Positions 53,853-62,802 of a DNA stretch of 64,000 nt are shown piece by piece; within the stretch, counting starts at the first letter, position 1; each line of letters begins with the position of its first letter. The translations under genes and the position numbers were made by a program. Origin of the DNA: JAEXOD01 sp964652025 (GTDB lineage: Bacteria > Bacteroidota > Ignavibacteria > Ignavibacteriales > Melioribacteraceae). Location of the stretch: assembly GCA_964652025.1 (NCBI GenBank), contig CAZYZX010000001.1, positions 558,001 through 622,000 of the forward strand, in the 5' to 3' direction. The notes beneath the pieces are model-generated. The model was not told the origin of the DNA. It saw only the letters and a program-made list of their open reading frames with translations, and made no database searches.

Positions 53853-54263
53853 TTATCTAAACAAAGCTTTTATGCTACCCCAAGTTCTTTTAACACTTGA
53901 AACACCACCATGAGTTACGGTAACTTCACTAGAGTAAGTCGATTCGCCATCTTTATCAACTAGTTTTAGTCGATAAATATAAGCAGCTTCGTTAGATTTG
54001 TAAGCATTATTATCGGTATAAGTATAAACCGAATTACTACCTTTACAATAAACTGTTCCAATTTCAGAAAATGTGCTAATTGGGGTTTTTCTTTCGATAA
54101 CAAATGCTTTTAAGTTTGTTTCTTGACCCGTTTGCCATTCTAAAACTATACTATCTCCCGTACTCCTTCCATGAAAGTAAGAGATAAAAGCGCCTGCAAA
54201 TAAAACACTTATTTGCGCCACTAAAAATAGAATACCAACTAATTTTAATGTTTTTATTTTCAT
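53853..54263 (-). CDS. Small exported fibronectin-III-like protein
   Basis: The protein has an N-terminal hydrophobic signal or anchor (MKIKTLKLVGILFLVAQ...) and a single beta-sandwich-like domain containing SIVLEWQTGQETNLKAFVIER and IYRLKLVDKDGESTYSSEV, the pattern often seen just before T9SS tails in this phylum, but here without a sorting domain. Length from 54263 is 136 residues. An upstream ATG at 54299 lies within the -35-like region of a clear promoter, so 54263 is the better start. No SD is seen, and the promoter places the transcript start close to the ATG, so the mRNA may be leaderless. Confidence 0.72.
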   Translation of the reverse strand: MKIKTLKLVGILFLVAQISVLFAGAFISYFHGRSTGDSIVLEWQTGQETNLKAFVIERKTPISTFSEIGTVYCKGSNSVYTYTDNNAYKSNEAAYIYRLKLVDKDGESTYSSEVTVTHGGVSSVKRTWGSIKALFR

Positions 54264-54268
54264 AGTAT

Positions 54269-54299
54269 CAAATATATTATATCTTATTTTAAATGTCAA
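54269..54299 (-). promoter_or_regulatory. Bacteroidota-type promoter of the FnIII-like gene
   Basis: On the minus strand TTGACA (54299-54294) is followed at the right distance by TATATTTG (54276-54269), a full match to TTG-N20-TAnnTTTG. The sequence also reads as a good sigma-70 pair (TTGACA, 17 bp, TATATT). Only five bases separate it from the ATG at 54263. Confidence 0.75.
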
Positions 54300-54339
54300 G
54301 TTTATTTTTTATAATATTTTATGTTGTGATGTAAATAAC

Positions 54340-54367
54340 AAAAGGGTTGTTTTTTAACAACCCTTTT
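54340..54367 (-). terminator. Terminator of the tetR-RND efflux operon
   Basis: Arms AAAAGGGTTGTT (54340-54351) and AACAACCCTTTT (54356-54367) pair perfectly over 12 bases with a four-T loop. It lies 8 bp past the stop of the PII-like gene in the minus direction and ends with T's followed by AT-rich sequence, so it should end the efflux operon transcript. Confidence 0.9.
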
Positions 54368-54374
54368 AATTCAG

Positions 54375-54668
54375 TTATATCATTTTTTCTATATTCCAAA
54401 CAAATGCATGTATCCCTTGCTCTTCTGCTTCTTTTTCTATCTCTTTTACCTTTTCTAGCAGTTTATCTACTAAATCATCTTCTATAACTGTTAATACAAC
54501 AGCATTTAAACTTGGCCAAATATGAGAACCTAAATGTGGTTCTCCTTTAATACTTCCCTGTCCATGAACATTTAGAAATTTTGTATATCCTCTAATGTTT
54601 AAACTTTCTAAAGCTTCATTAACTTCTTCTGTAATACCATGGTTATATACTATCATTACTGCTTTCAT
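54375..54668 (-). CDS. PII-like protein at the end of the RND efflux operon
   Basis: This 97-residue protein has the ferredoxin-like fold pattern of the GlnB/PII-like superfamily: KAVMIVYNHGITEEVNEALESL, a flexible loop with HGQGSIKGEPHLGSHIWP where PII has its T-loop, and VLTVIEDDLVDKLLEKVKEIE. It is not a true GlnB, as the PROSITE T-loop tyrosine segment is absent. Related small proteins (for example DUF3240-like) are found beside metal or drug RND pumps, so a sensor for the pump's substrate or energy state is a reasonable guess. It follows the RND permease by 9 bp, with SD GAGGA before the ATG. Confidence 0.72.
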   Translation of the reverse strand: MKAVMIVYNHGITEEVNEALESLNIRGYTKFLNVHGQGSIKGEPHLGSHIWPSLNAVVLTVIEDDLVDKLLEKVKEIEKEAEEQGIHAFVWNIEKMI

Positions 54669-54677
54669 TTTGTCCTC

Positions 54678-57600
54678 TTAATCAATTTCTTTTTTTCTTT
54701 TAACTCTAGTTTCAAATACTGAATAAAGTACCGGCACCAAAACTAAAGTAATTAATGTTGAAAATAACAAACCACCTATTGTCGAAATACCTAAAGGTCG
54801 CCATATTTCAGAACCATCACCACTACTTAATGCAAGTGGTAACAACCCTAATAATGTTGTTAATGTTGTCATTAAAACAGGTCTTAATCTATTTCTACCG
54901 GAGTATATTATCGCTTCTCTTAGTTCATAACCCCTAGCTCTTGTTATGTTTGTAAAGTCTACTAACACTATTGCGGTCTTAACTACAATTCCCACAAGCA
55001 TAATACTTCCTAAAAAGGCAATAACACTAAATGATACACCCGTTATATAAAGTGCAATAAATACACCAGTAAAAGCAAATGGAATAGAAAACATTATGAT
55101 AAATGGGTCTAAAAATGATTCAAATTGAGCTGCCATAACCATGTAAACCAATACAACGCTTAACAATAGCAAGAAGAATAAATCCTTAAATGTATCCCCT
55201 TGTTGTTCAATTTGACCAGCATATTCAATTGTTGTATTTGGTGGAAGTTCTAATTTAGCAGCAAAAGCCTTAATATCGTTTGCAACTTCACCTAAAGAAC
55301 GTCCCGAAACATCAGATAAAACACCAATAACTCTTTCTTGTTCTTTACGTTTAATTGTTGGTGGTGAATATGATTGAACAACTGTACCTATATCCTTTAA
55401 TCTAACTGTTGTACCTAAAAGTGTTTTTATCGGTAAGTTTTCAATGTCATTTATGTTATTTTTCTTTTCTGGTGGCAAGCTAACAAAAATATCATACTCA
55501 TCGCCAAGTTCACGATATTTTGTTGGTGTAATTCCGTAGTAATTATTACGTAATGCAGTCCCCACCATCATAGTATTTAAACCGTTTAATGCTAATTTAT
55601 CTCGTTGCAAAGTAATCTGTAACTCTGGTCTAGGATCTCCAATATCAATTCTTACATCGCGAGGACCTTTTATAGATTTCATAAACTCTGTAAGTTTATA
55701 AGCAATTTTATAAGATTCATTCAAATCGGGTCCAACAATATCTATTTGAACAGGGGCACCTGTAGCGCCTGTTAAAAATCCTGCGGCACCAGCTGTGTTA
55801 ACACTAAAACTTTTTATTCCAGGCATTTCTTTAATTTTGTTACGTATAATATCAGCCATCTCAAATACAGTGCGTTTTCTATCTTTTAACTGTTTAGTCC
55901 TCATTTGAAATCCTGCTATATTAGCTCCTTCACTTTGACCAAACAATAAAGAAGAAAAGCCCATATCGTTTACACCTGCACGGACGCTTACATACTCAAC
56001 TTCTGGGAAATCTGTTTTTATCAAATGCTCAATTTTTTTAACGTATTCTACAGTTTCTTCTAATCTTCTTCCTGCTTCAATTTCAAAATTTACTTGAAAT
56101 TGGGATGAATCTGATTTTGGGATAAACTCTGTTCCCAAAAACGGAATTAAAGAAAGTGAGCTAAAAAATATTAGTAAGGAAATACCAATAACACTTTTCT
56201 TGTGATCTAGAGACCACTCAAGAATACGCTTGTAAAAATTATCTATTGCTACCAGCATTTGCTCTAACGAGCTATTAATTTTAATTAATAATGAATTTTT
56301 AATAGGTTTTTGTAATTTTTTAGCAGGAATAATTTTAGAAGCAAGCATAGGAATTAAAGTTAATGCTGCCAATAAAGAAACTAAAATCATTACTGTTACT
56401 AAAAATCCTAATTGATTAAATAATATACCAGCAATTCCAGAAATAAACACTAACGGGAAAAATACAGCTACAATTGTAAATGTTGCAGCTGCCACAGCTA
56501 AACCAACTTCAGATGAACCAAATATCGCAGCTTCTCTTGGTCTTGCACCTCGTTCTATATGATGTGAAATATTTTCCAAAATTACTATTGCGTCATCTAC
56601 AACCAAACCAACCGCTATTGATAGTGAGGAAAGTGATATAATATTAATTGTATTTCCGCTAAAATACAAATAAATAAATGCCCCTATTAACGATACTGGT
56701 AAAACAAGCATAATTATAAATGTTGCCCGCCATTGCCTTAAAAATATAAGTACTACAAGTACAACGAAAATACCACCCAATAAAACTGCTTCTGTTAGGT
56801 TATTAACAGATTGAATTATAAAGATGGATGAATCTTGAATTATATCAACTTTTACGTCAGTTGGTAAATTCTTTTTTAACACTTCTAATTTTGCTTTAAC
56901 ATTTTTTACAACATCAACAGTATTTGCACCAGATTGTTTTTGAACGATTATTTGAAGTCCTTTACCTTCATTTAATCTTACATTAATTGTTCTATCTTTT
57001 AAGCTATCCTTAACATCAGCTACATCTCTAAGATAAACAATCTTACCATTAGAAGCACCCAATACTAAGTTTTTAATATCTTCTATACCAGTAAATTCTG
57101 CAGGTACACGTAAATTATATTCCATGTTACCCATTTTAATGGTTCCAGAAGGTAAATTTACGTTTTCTGCTTGAAGAACTTGTCCAATTTGAGAAACAGA
57201 GATATTATATGCTTCTAATTTCTTTTCATCTACATGCACTAAAATTTGTCGTACAGGACCGCCAAACGCTTGAACAGTACCAACACCTTCAACACGTTTT
57301 AGAGGATCTATTAATTCGTTTTCAACAATTTTATTAAGACCCTCATAACTTTCGTTTGCTTGAACAGCTATAAACATTATAGGAAATATATTTGTGCTGA
57401 ACTTAAATATTGTTGGTTCTTCAGCATCATCAGGAAGATTTCTCTTTGTAAATTCAAGTGCAGATCTAATATCATTAGTTGCTTCATCTAAGTTAGTTCC
57501 AAACTCAAATTCTAATGAAACAACCGATATATTATCAATAGAAGTTGATCGTATTTTCTTTAAATTAGGAATGGAACTTAATCCAGCTTCTAATTTTTTT

Positions 57601-57791
57601 GTAACATTTAACTCTACGTCTTGAGCACTTGCACCAGGATATTGGGTTAACACACTAATATTTGGTGGCTCTATTTCTGGGAATAAATCAATTGGCAATC
57701 GACTAAACGAAACATAACCTATTATTATGATTGCCATAAACAACATTAAAGTTGTAATAGGTCGCCTTACAGATACTTCTGGTAGATTCAT
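54678..57791 (-). CDS. RND efflux permease (HAE1/AcrB-like)
   Basis: A 1037-residue inner-membrane proton/drug antiporter. The N-terminus PEVSVRRPITTLMLF is a standard RND start, with two large periplasmic loops. The helix 4 proton-relay motif VGLVVDDAIVILENI carries the Asp-Asp pair, and the later helix has GIVVKTAIVLVDF with the lysine. Proton-relay residues therefore look intact, and the absence of metal-type acidic motifs puts it in the drug/organic (HAE1) group rather than CusA. The substrate is unknown. It lies 10 bp after the adaptor gene and is followed by the PII-like gene. Confidence 0.95.
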   Translation of the reverse strand: MNLPEVSVRRPITTLMLFMAIIIIGYVSFSRLPIDLFPEIEPPNISVLTQYPGASAQDVELNVTKKLEAGLSSIPNLKKIRSTSIDNISVVSLEFEFGTNLDEATNDIRSALEFTKRNLPDDAEEPTIFKFSTNIFPIMFIAVQANESYEGLNKIVENELIDPLKRVEGVGTVQAFGGPVRQILVHVDEKKLEAYNISVSQIGQVLQAENVNLPSGTIKMGNMEYNLRVPAEFTGIEDIKNLVLGASNGKIVYLRDVADVKDSLKDRTINVRLNEGKGLQIIVQKQSGANTVDVVKNVKAKLEVLKKNLPTDVKVDIIQDSSIFIIQSVNNLTEAVLLGGIFVVLVVLIFLRQWRATFIIMLVLPVSLIGAFIYLYFSGNTINIISLSSLSIAVGLVVDDAIVILENISHHIERGARPREAAIFGSSEVGLAVAAATFTIVAVFFPLVFISGIAGILFNQLGFLVTVMILVSLLAALTLIPMLASKIIPAKKLQKPIKNSLLIKINSSLEQMLVAIDNFYKRILEWSLDHKKSVIGISLLIFFSSLSLIPFLGTEFIPKSDSSQFQVNFEIEAGRRLEETVEYVKKIEHLIKTDFPEVEYVSVRAGVNDMGFSSLLFGQSEGANIAGFQMRTKQLKDRKRTVFEMADIIRNKIKEMPGIKSFSVNTAGAAGFLTGATGAPVQIDIVGPDLNESYKIAYKLTEFMKSIKGPRDVRIDIGDPRPELQITLQRDKLALNGLNTMMVGTALRNNYYGITPTKYRELGDEYDIFVSLPPEKKNNINDIENLPIKTLLGTTVRLKDIGTVVQSYSPPTIKRKEQERVIGVLSDVSGRSLGEVANDIKAFAAKLELPPNTTIEYAGQIEQQGDTFKDLFFLLLLSVVLVYMVMAAQFESFLDPFIIMFSIPFAFTGVFIALYITGVSFSVIAFLGSIMLVGIVVKTAIVLVDFTNITRARGYELREAIIYSGRNRLRPVLMTTLTTLLGLLPLALSSGDGSEIWRPLGISTIGGLLFSTLITLVLVPVLYSVFETRVKRKKEID

Positions 57792-57801
57792 TCGTTACTC
57801 C

Positions 57802-58842
57802 TTAATCTTTTGTTGCTTTAATCGAAATTTTACTACCATCTTTCAATAATCCCTGACCTGTAACCACAATCATATCTCCTTCATTTAATCCACTTATAAC
57901 TTCAACTTTGTCATTTAAATCTTTACCTAATGTTAAATCAACACGCTTTGCATTATCTTTATTAACTATAAAGCCATAGTAATTAGTTGTACCAATTAAT
58001 TTTAATGCAGCAGCACGCGGAATTACTATGCCCATAGATTTACCTAATGCAATACTTGCTCTTACAAACATACCTGGTCTTAATTTTTCGTTATTATTAG
58101 GTATTTTAACCTCTATTTCAAAGGTTCTTGTTGTAGGATTTATAGTAGGGTTAATTCTGCTTATATTACCAATAAAGGTTTCGTTTGGGTAAATATCAGA
58201 AGTAACTTTTACTTGTTGATTTAATTTAATTTGTGTAAAATCCTTTTCACTAATGTTCATTAATAACTTAACAGGATTTAACTGAACTAATGACACAACA
58301 GAAGGAGCACCAACACCACCGGGTGATAACAAAAATACTTCGCCATCATTTAATTTTTTGCTAGAAATTACACCAGCAAAAGGTGCACGGAATTGAGTAT
58401 TTGTTAAAAGTAAGTCGTATGTTTTTTGAGCTGTTTCATAAGCTGCTTTAACTTGATCAAATTGACTTTTTGAAATTGAACCAGTCTCGTATAATGGTTT
58501 TAATCTTTCATAGTTATCTTTGTTTACTTGCAATTGAATTTTTGCTTGTGCTAGTTGAGTATCATCCATTTCAAAAAGCAAATCCCCTTGCTTTACCCTG
58601 TTCCCTTCTTCTACATATATTTTTAAAATTCTGCCGGTTGTTTGTGCGCCTAAGTTTGCTTCTTTCCATGCACTTAATGTACCAACAGCAGTAATTTCTC
58701 TATCAATATATTCTTTTTTAACTTTATGTACTTCAACAGGAATAATTGTTTCTGCGTTATTGTTGTTTGCTTCTTCTTTTTTACCACATGCGGTAACAAA
58801 TAATAAAGCGGATAATAAAATTAAAAAATTTACGTGTTTCAT
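57802..58842 (-). CDS. RND periplasmic adaptor lipoprotein (MFP)
   Basis: The 346-residue membrane-fusion protein connects the RND permease with the TolC channel. It has a lipoprotein signal with Cys19 (VTACGKKEE), the lipoyl half-motifs LGAQTTGRILKIYVEEGNRV and FRAPFAGVISSKKLNDGEV, an alpha hairpin (about 90-145) and a C-terminal beta domain with VISGLNEGDMIVVTGQG. Order tolC, adaptor, permease is within a single operon with 10 bp gaps. Confidence 0.93.
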   Translation of the reverse strand: MKHVNFLILLSALLFVTACGKKEEANNNNAETIIPVEVHKVKKEYIDREITAVGTLSAWKEANLGAQTTGRILKIYVEEGNRVKQGDLLFEMDDTQLAQAKIQLQVNKDNYERLKPLYETGSISKSQFDQVKAAYETAQKTYDLLLTNTQFRAPFAGVISSKKLNDGEVFLLSPGGVGAPSVVSLVQLNPVKLLMNISEKDFTQIKLNQQVKVTSDIYPNETFIGNISRINPTINPTTRTFEIEVKIPNNNEKLRPGMFVRASIALGKSMGIVIPRAAALKLIGTTNYYGFIVNKDNAKRVDLTLGKDLNDKVEVISGLNEGDMIVVTGQGLLKDGSKISIKATKD

Positions 58843-58852
58843 TATATCTCCT

Positions 58853-60172
58853 TTATTTCAAAATTCCTAAAACATTTTCTAATTCTGCTTCTGCAATTAA
58901 TAAATCATATATTGCTTGTAATCTATTAAGTTTTGCTTGCCTTAATGCAAGTTCAGCATCATTTAACTCTAATTGAGTACCTAAATTGTTTTCAAGTCTT
59001 CTTTTAGAAATCTGATATCCTTCTTCAGCTAATTTTATGGTTTTATCTTGACCTTCAATTCTAATTTTAGCTTGATTAATTTTGTAAATTATACTTATAG
59101 TCTGTGTCTTAATCGCTTCAGATAAATTTCTTTTTTGCTCTGATATTTGACTTAACCCTATTTCTGCTTGAGAGATTCTTGAATCAGTTTTAAATCCATT
59201 AAATACAGGTATTTGCAATTGAACACCTAATAAAAAGGTATTTACCCATTTGTATTCATTAAACTTAAAATTATTTGCTTGAGCCTGATATTGATAACTA
59301 CCAAAACCAGCTAATGTTGGATAATACGCCGTTGTTTCTAAGCTAACATTTTTTTCAGATATTTTTTGTTGTAAATCTAACAAAGATAATTGAGGATTGT
59401 TTAAAGTAACATTTTTAATTATTTCTTCATTGTCCCCAAAATTATTATTAGAAATATCTAAACTTCCTGTTATGTTTAAATTAACATCAGAAGTTAAACC
59501 AATACTAACTTTCAAAGCTTCTAAGCTTAAGTTATAGTTATTTTCTGCTTGCAAAACTGTTGGCTTTAAGTTTTCATACTGAACTTCTGCACGTAAAACA
59601 TCATAATCGGAAATTAAACCACCCTGATTTAACTTCTTAATATTATATAAATTATCTTTAGCGTTTAATAAACTTTGTTGCAAAACATCTTTAGTTTCCT
59701 TAAGAAGTAATGCAAGATAAAAAGCTTTTTTAACATCTGTGGCAACTTTATTTTTAACGTATCTTAAGTTTTGAATTGCAATTGCTTTACCTTCATTTGC
59801 AATACTTATTCCTTCATAAAGTGTGAAAGATACTAATGGAATAGATAAGGAAGCAGTAGCATTATAAGAGTTATCTGACCCAATTTTTAAAGTACTACCA
59901 AAAGGTGAACCAGGTGGTAAAAATATAACAGGCTTTTCCAAATATCTTTGGTACTGTCCAGATAGGTCTAATTTTGGAAATAACCCGCTCTTTGCTTCCC
60001 TAATTTTTTCTTCGCTTTTTTGAACCTCCAAAATAGCAACTTTTACATCGGCATTTTTCTCTAATGCCATATTAACCGCTTCATCTAGAGATAAACTAAT
60101 ATTTGTATTAGTTTGCCCCATTGTATTAAGCGCAAAAAATAGCAAAATGAGCACTATAAAATTATTTTTCAA
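58853..60172 (-). CDS. TolC-like outer membrane efflux protein
   Basis: A 439-residue outer-membrane efflux protein with a signal peptide (1-19) and two repeats of the TolC/OEP type: ISLSLDEAVNMALEKNADVKVA near the start, and LSEAIKTQTISIIYKINQAK plus the NLGTQLELNDAELALRQAKLN tail of the second repeat. Trimers form a tunnel for the RND pump encoded downstream. It lies 14 bp after tetR and carries no T9SS tail. Confidence 0.93.
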   Translation of the reverse strand: MKNNFIVLILLFFALNTMGQTNTNISLSLDEAVNMALEKNADVKVAILEVQKSEEKIREAKSGLFPKLDLSGQYQRYLEKPVIFLPPGSPFGSTLKIGSDNSYNATASLSIPLVSFTLYEGISIANEGKAIAIQNLRYVKNKVATDVKKAFYLALLLKETKDVLQQSLLNAKDNLYNIKKLNQGGLISDYDVLRAEVQYENLKPTVLQAENNYNLSLEALKVSIGLTSDVNLNITGSLDISNNNFGDNEEIIKNVTLNNPQLSLLDLQQKISEKNVSLETTAYYPTLAGFGSYQYQAQANNFKFNEYKWVNTFLLGVQLQIPVFNGFKTDSRISQAEIGLSQISEQKRNLSEAIKTQTISIIYKINQAKIRIEGQDKTIKLAEEGYQISKRRLENNLGTQLELNDAELALRQAKLNRLQAIYDLLIAEAELENVLGILK

Positions 60173-60186
60173 GTAAACCTCCTAGT

Positions 60187-60795
60187 TTATTCACTAAATT
60201 TTAATCCATTGAATATTAATTTAACGGCAAACTCCATCTCTTCTACGGCTTTATTAAAATTAATTTCTTTTGATACAGAAAATGTGGCAAAATAAAATTC
60301 TCTATGACGCAAAGCTTCAGATATTGTTATAATTAAATTTGCTACTTTTTTAGAGTCACATTCTTTGATCTCTTTTTTAGCAATAGCTTCATCAATTATT
60401 TTAGTCAAAATATCAAGTTCTTTTTGCTTAACTTGTTTTATGTAATCAAATAATAACGACTTAAATTCAATATAAATATTTGGAGCCATCATATACATTT
60501 TTGATGTTTCTGCAAGATATTTAAATTTTGCAAATTCCATTTTTAATATTTTGTCTAAAATCGAACTTTCATTCTCTGCATCTTTATAAACAAAATCAAA
60601 AAATCTTTCTTCTTCACGAAGTAAAACATCTCGAAGTAACAATTCCTTGTTATCGTAGTAATAATACAAAGAAGATTTTCTCATGCCAACTGCACTTGCA
60701 ATATCTTCTAAAGTAGTTTTTGCAAATCCGTTTTCTACTAGCAATTCTCTTGCTGTTTTTAATATTATTTCTTTTTTGCTATCAGTTATATCCAT
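60187..60795 (-). CDS. TetR/AcrR-family regulator of the efflux operon
   Basis: The 202-residue protein has the TetR N-terminal helix-turn-helix: KKEIILKTARELLVENGFAKTTLEDIASAVG, then KSSLYYYYDNKELLLRDVL. The C-terminal ligand domain is unspecific. It is the first gene of the tolC-adaptor-RND-PII operon, which suggests an autoregulated efflux system in which the repressor is released by a pump substrate. A candidate operator lies directly between its promoter and start. Confidence 0.93.
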   Translation of the reverse strand: MDITDSKKEIILKTARELLVENGFAKTTLEDIASAVGMRKSSLYYYYDNKELLLRDVLLREEERFFDFVYKDAENESSILDKILKMEFAKFKYLAETSKMYMMAPNIYIEFKSLLFDYIKQVKQKELDILTKIIDEAIAKKEIKECDSKKVANLIITISEALRHREFYFATFSVSKEINFNKAVEEMEFAVKLIFNGLKFSE

Positions 60796-60815
60796 TTTTC
60801 TAACTTTTTAATAGA

Positions 60816-60835
60816 TTGTTCGATAATTACAACAA
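60816..60835. promoter_or_regulatory. Candidate TetR operator
   Basis: Inverted repeat TTGTT (60816-60820) and AACAA (60831-60835) spaced by ten bases lies just downstream of the -7 element and upstream of the tetR ATG, at or near the expected transcript start. Position is right for autorepression. Five-base arms alone are weak evidence in AT-rich DNA. Confidence 0.4.
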
Positions 60836-60837
60836 AA

Positions 60838-60868
60838 GAAATATAATAAAAGTTCCGTTTAAAACAAA
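60838..60868 (-). promoter_or_regulatory. Promoter of the tetR-RND operon
   Basis: On the minus strand TTTG (60868-60865), a 19-base spacer and TATATTTC (60845-60838) match TTTG-N19-21-TAnnTTTG at 7 of 8 positions of the -7 box. The -33 element overlaps the T-run of the atpC terminator, so the two units are packed together. Confidence 0.65.
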
Positions 60869-60896
60869 AAAACCTGCCAATAATGACAGGTTTTTT
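60867..60896 (-). terminator. Terminator of atpD-atpC
   Basis: Arms AAAAAACCTG (60867-60876) and CAGGTTTTTT (60887-60896) pair over ten bases with a ten-base loop. It lies about 20 bp past the atpC stop in the minus direction and ends in a T-run. It separates the ATP synthase genes from the efflux operon. Confidence 0.88.
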
Positions 60897-60914
60897 AAAA
60901 AATTATATATTTAT

Positions 60915-61316
60915 TTATCTAATAAACTTTAATCTATTTATTGCTCTATTTAGTGCAGCTTGAGCTCGCGCTGTATCAATTTTTTCCTTATTTTCAATTG
61001 ATAATCTTTTTTTGGCTCTCTCATAAGCTTTTTGAGCACGCTCTTTATCAATATCTTCTTTACTTTCAAATGTTTCTGCTAAAACTATAACTTTATTTTC
61101 TAATACTTCAATAGTACCACCACTAGTGCAATACTTATAAGTATTATTATTCTCATCAACAAAAGAAACAACACCTATTTCGAAACTGCTTATAATTGGA
61201 GCATGATTAAAGAGTACTTGAAAAGCACCAACAGTTCCTGGTATACTGATTGATTTTATATTTCCACTATAAACAAGTTTTGAAGGTGTTACAACTTCTA
61301 ATAATATTTCTTTCAT
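60915..61316 (-). CDS. atpC: ATP synthase F1 subunit epsilon
   Basis: The 133-residue subunit starts with the beta-sandwich domain (LEVVTPSKLVYSGNIKSISIPGTVGAFQVLFNHAPI) and ends with the helical hairpin (about 90-133). It links the central stalk and inhibits ATP hydrolysis. It lies 2 bp after atpD and before a strong terminator. Confidence 0.94.
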   Translation of the reverse strand: MKEILLEVVTPSKLVYSGNIKSISIPGTVGAFQVLFNHAPIISSFEIGVVSFVDENNNTYKYCTSGGTIEVLENKVIVLAETFESKEDIDKERAQKAYERAKKRLSIENKEKIDTARAQAALNRAINRLKFIR

Positions 61317-61318
61317 TT

Positions 61319-62728
61319 TTAGCGCATTCCTTTTGCTTTTTCAACAGCTTCTTCTATGGTACCAACGTACATAAAAGCTTGTTCTGGTAAATCATCATGT
61401 TTACCATCAATTATTTCCTTAAAGCTTCTTATAGTATCTTCTAATTTAACATATTTACCCTTAAATCCGGTAAATTGTTCAGCAACATGGAATGGCTGGC
61501 TCAAAAATCTTTGTATTCTTCTTGCTCTACGAACAATAACTTTATCACTTTCACTTAATTCATCCATACCCAAGATATTAATAATATCTTGTAAGTCTTT
61601 GTAACCTTGTAAAATCTCTTTAACAAGCTTTGCTGTTTGATAATGTTCAAATCCTATTATACCAGGTTCAAGGATTCTTGAAGTTGAGTCTAATGGATCA
61701 ACGGCTGGATAAATACCTAACTCTGAAATTTGCCTACTTAAAACGGTTGTAGCATCTAAGTGACTAAATGCAGTAGCAGGAGCAGGGTCGGTTAAGTCAT
61801 CGGCTGGTACGTATATAGCTTGAACGGAGGTAATAGACCCTTTATCTGTAGATGTAATTCGTTCTTGTAGTTCACCCATCTCACTAGCTAAGTTTGGTTG
61901 GTACCCCACTGCAGAGGGCATACGACCTAATAATGCTGATACTTCACTACCTGCTTGAGTAAAACGGAATATGTTATCGATGAACAATAAAACGTCTCTC
62001 TCTTCTTCATCTCTAAAATACTCTGCAATTGTTAATCCAGTTAAGCCAACTCTTAATCTTGCTCCCGGTGGTTCATTCATCTGACCAAATACTAAGGCAG
62101 TTTTATTAATAACGCCCGATTCGGTCATTTCTCGATATAAGTCGTTTCCTTCACGTGTTCTTTCTCCAACACCTGCAAAAACCGAATATCCACCATGCTG
62201 TTTTGCTATATTGTGTATTAACTCCATTATAACTACAGTCTTACCAACTCCAGCACCACCAAATAATCCAGTCTTACCACCTTTTGAATATGGTTCTAAT
62301 AAATCTATTACTTTAATGCCAGTTTCAAACATTTCTTGTTTTGTGGTTAGATTGGTAAACTTTGGTGCATGCCTATGTATTGGATATTTTTTTGCTGTTT
62401 TTATAGGTTCTTTACCATCTATAGCTTCACCAACAACGTTTATTAATCTACCTAATGTTTCTGGACCTACAGGAACAGATATCGTCTCTCCTGTATCAAT
62501 GGCTTTCATTCCTCTTACAAGACCATCTGTAGAGTCCATTGCTACTGCTCTAACTCTGTTTTCACCTAAATGTTGTTGAACTTCAACAATTAAATTTTCT
62601 TCTATTCCTTCAATATTCTTTCTAGGTATTCTTATAGCATTATAAATTTTAGGTAAATATCCTTCCGGAAAATCTATATCCACAACGGGACCTATTACCT
62701 GTACAACTGTTCCTTCTTGATTAGTCAT
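61319..62728 (-). CDS. atpD: ATP synthase F1 subunit beta
   Basis: A 469-residue catalytic beta subunit of F1Fo ATP synthase. It has the P-loop GGAGVGKT, the conserved GERTREGNDLYREM region, and the Walker B LLFIDNIFRFTQAG. Length is standard. SD AGGAG lies five bases before the ATG. Only atpD and atpC are here; the rest of the ATP synthase genes are not in the window, as in Chlorobi-like relatives that keep atpDC apart. No good promoter match was seen in the 74 bp gap upstream. Confidence 0.97.
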   Translation of the reverse strand: MTNQEGTVVQVIGPVVDIDFPEGYLPKIYNAIRIPRKNIEGIEENLIVEVQQHLGENRVRAVAMDSTDGLVRGMKAIDTGETISVPVGPETLGRLINVVGEAIDGKEPIKTAKKYPIHRHAPKFTNLTTKQEMFETGIKVIDLLEPYSKGGKTGLFGGAGVGKTVVIMELIHNIAKQHGGYSVFAGVGERTREGNDLYREMTESGVINKTALVFGQMNEPPGARLRVGLTGLTIAEYFRDEEERDVLLFIDNIFRFTQAGSEVSALLGRMPSAVGYQPNLASEMGELQERITSTDKGSITSVQAIYVPADDLTDPAPATAFSHLDATTVLSRQISELGIYPAVDPLDSTSRILEPGIIGFEHYQTAKLVKEILQGYKDLQDIINILGMDELSESDKVIVRRARRIQRFLSQPFHVAEQFTGFKGKYVKLEDTIRSFKEIIDGKHDDLPEQAFMYVGTIEEAVEKAKGMR

Positions 62729-62802
62729 TTTACTCCTAAAATCTTAATTTACAAAATTTAAAATTAACTAATAAATTTCTTATTTTCAATAAAATAAAGT
62801 AT

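Noticed and set aside
60187..60835. Two-component or metal-specific control of the efflux operon
   Set aside because: No sensor kinase or metal-binding motifs (CusA-type methionines, His-rich regions) were seen; TetR control is the simpler reading.
62211..62579. Plus-strand open frame of 122 codons
   Set aside because: Antisense to atpD; the conserved beta-subunit motifs explain the sequence.
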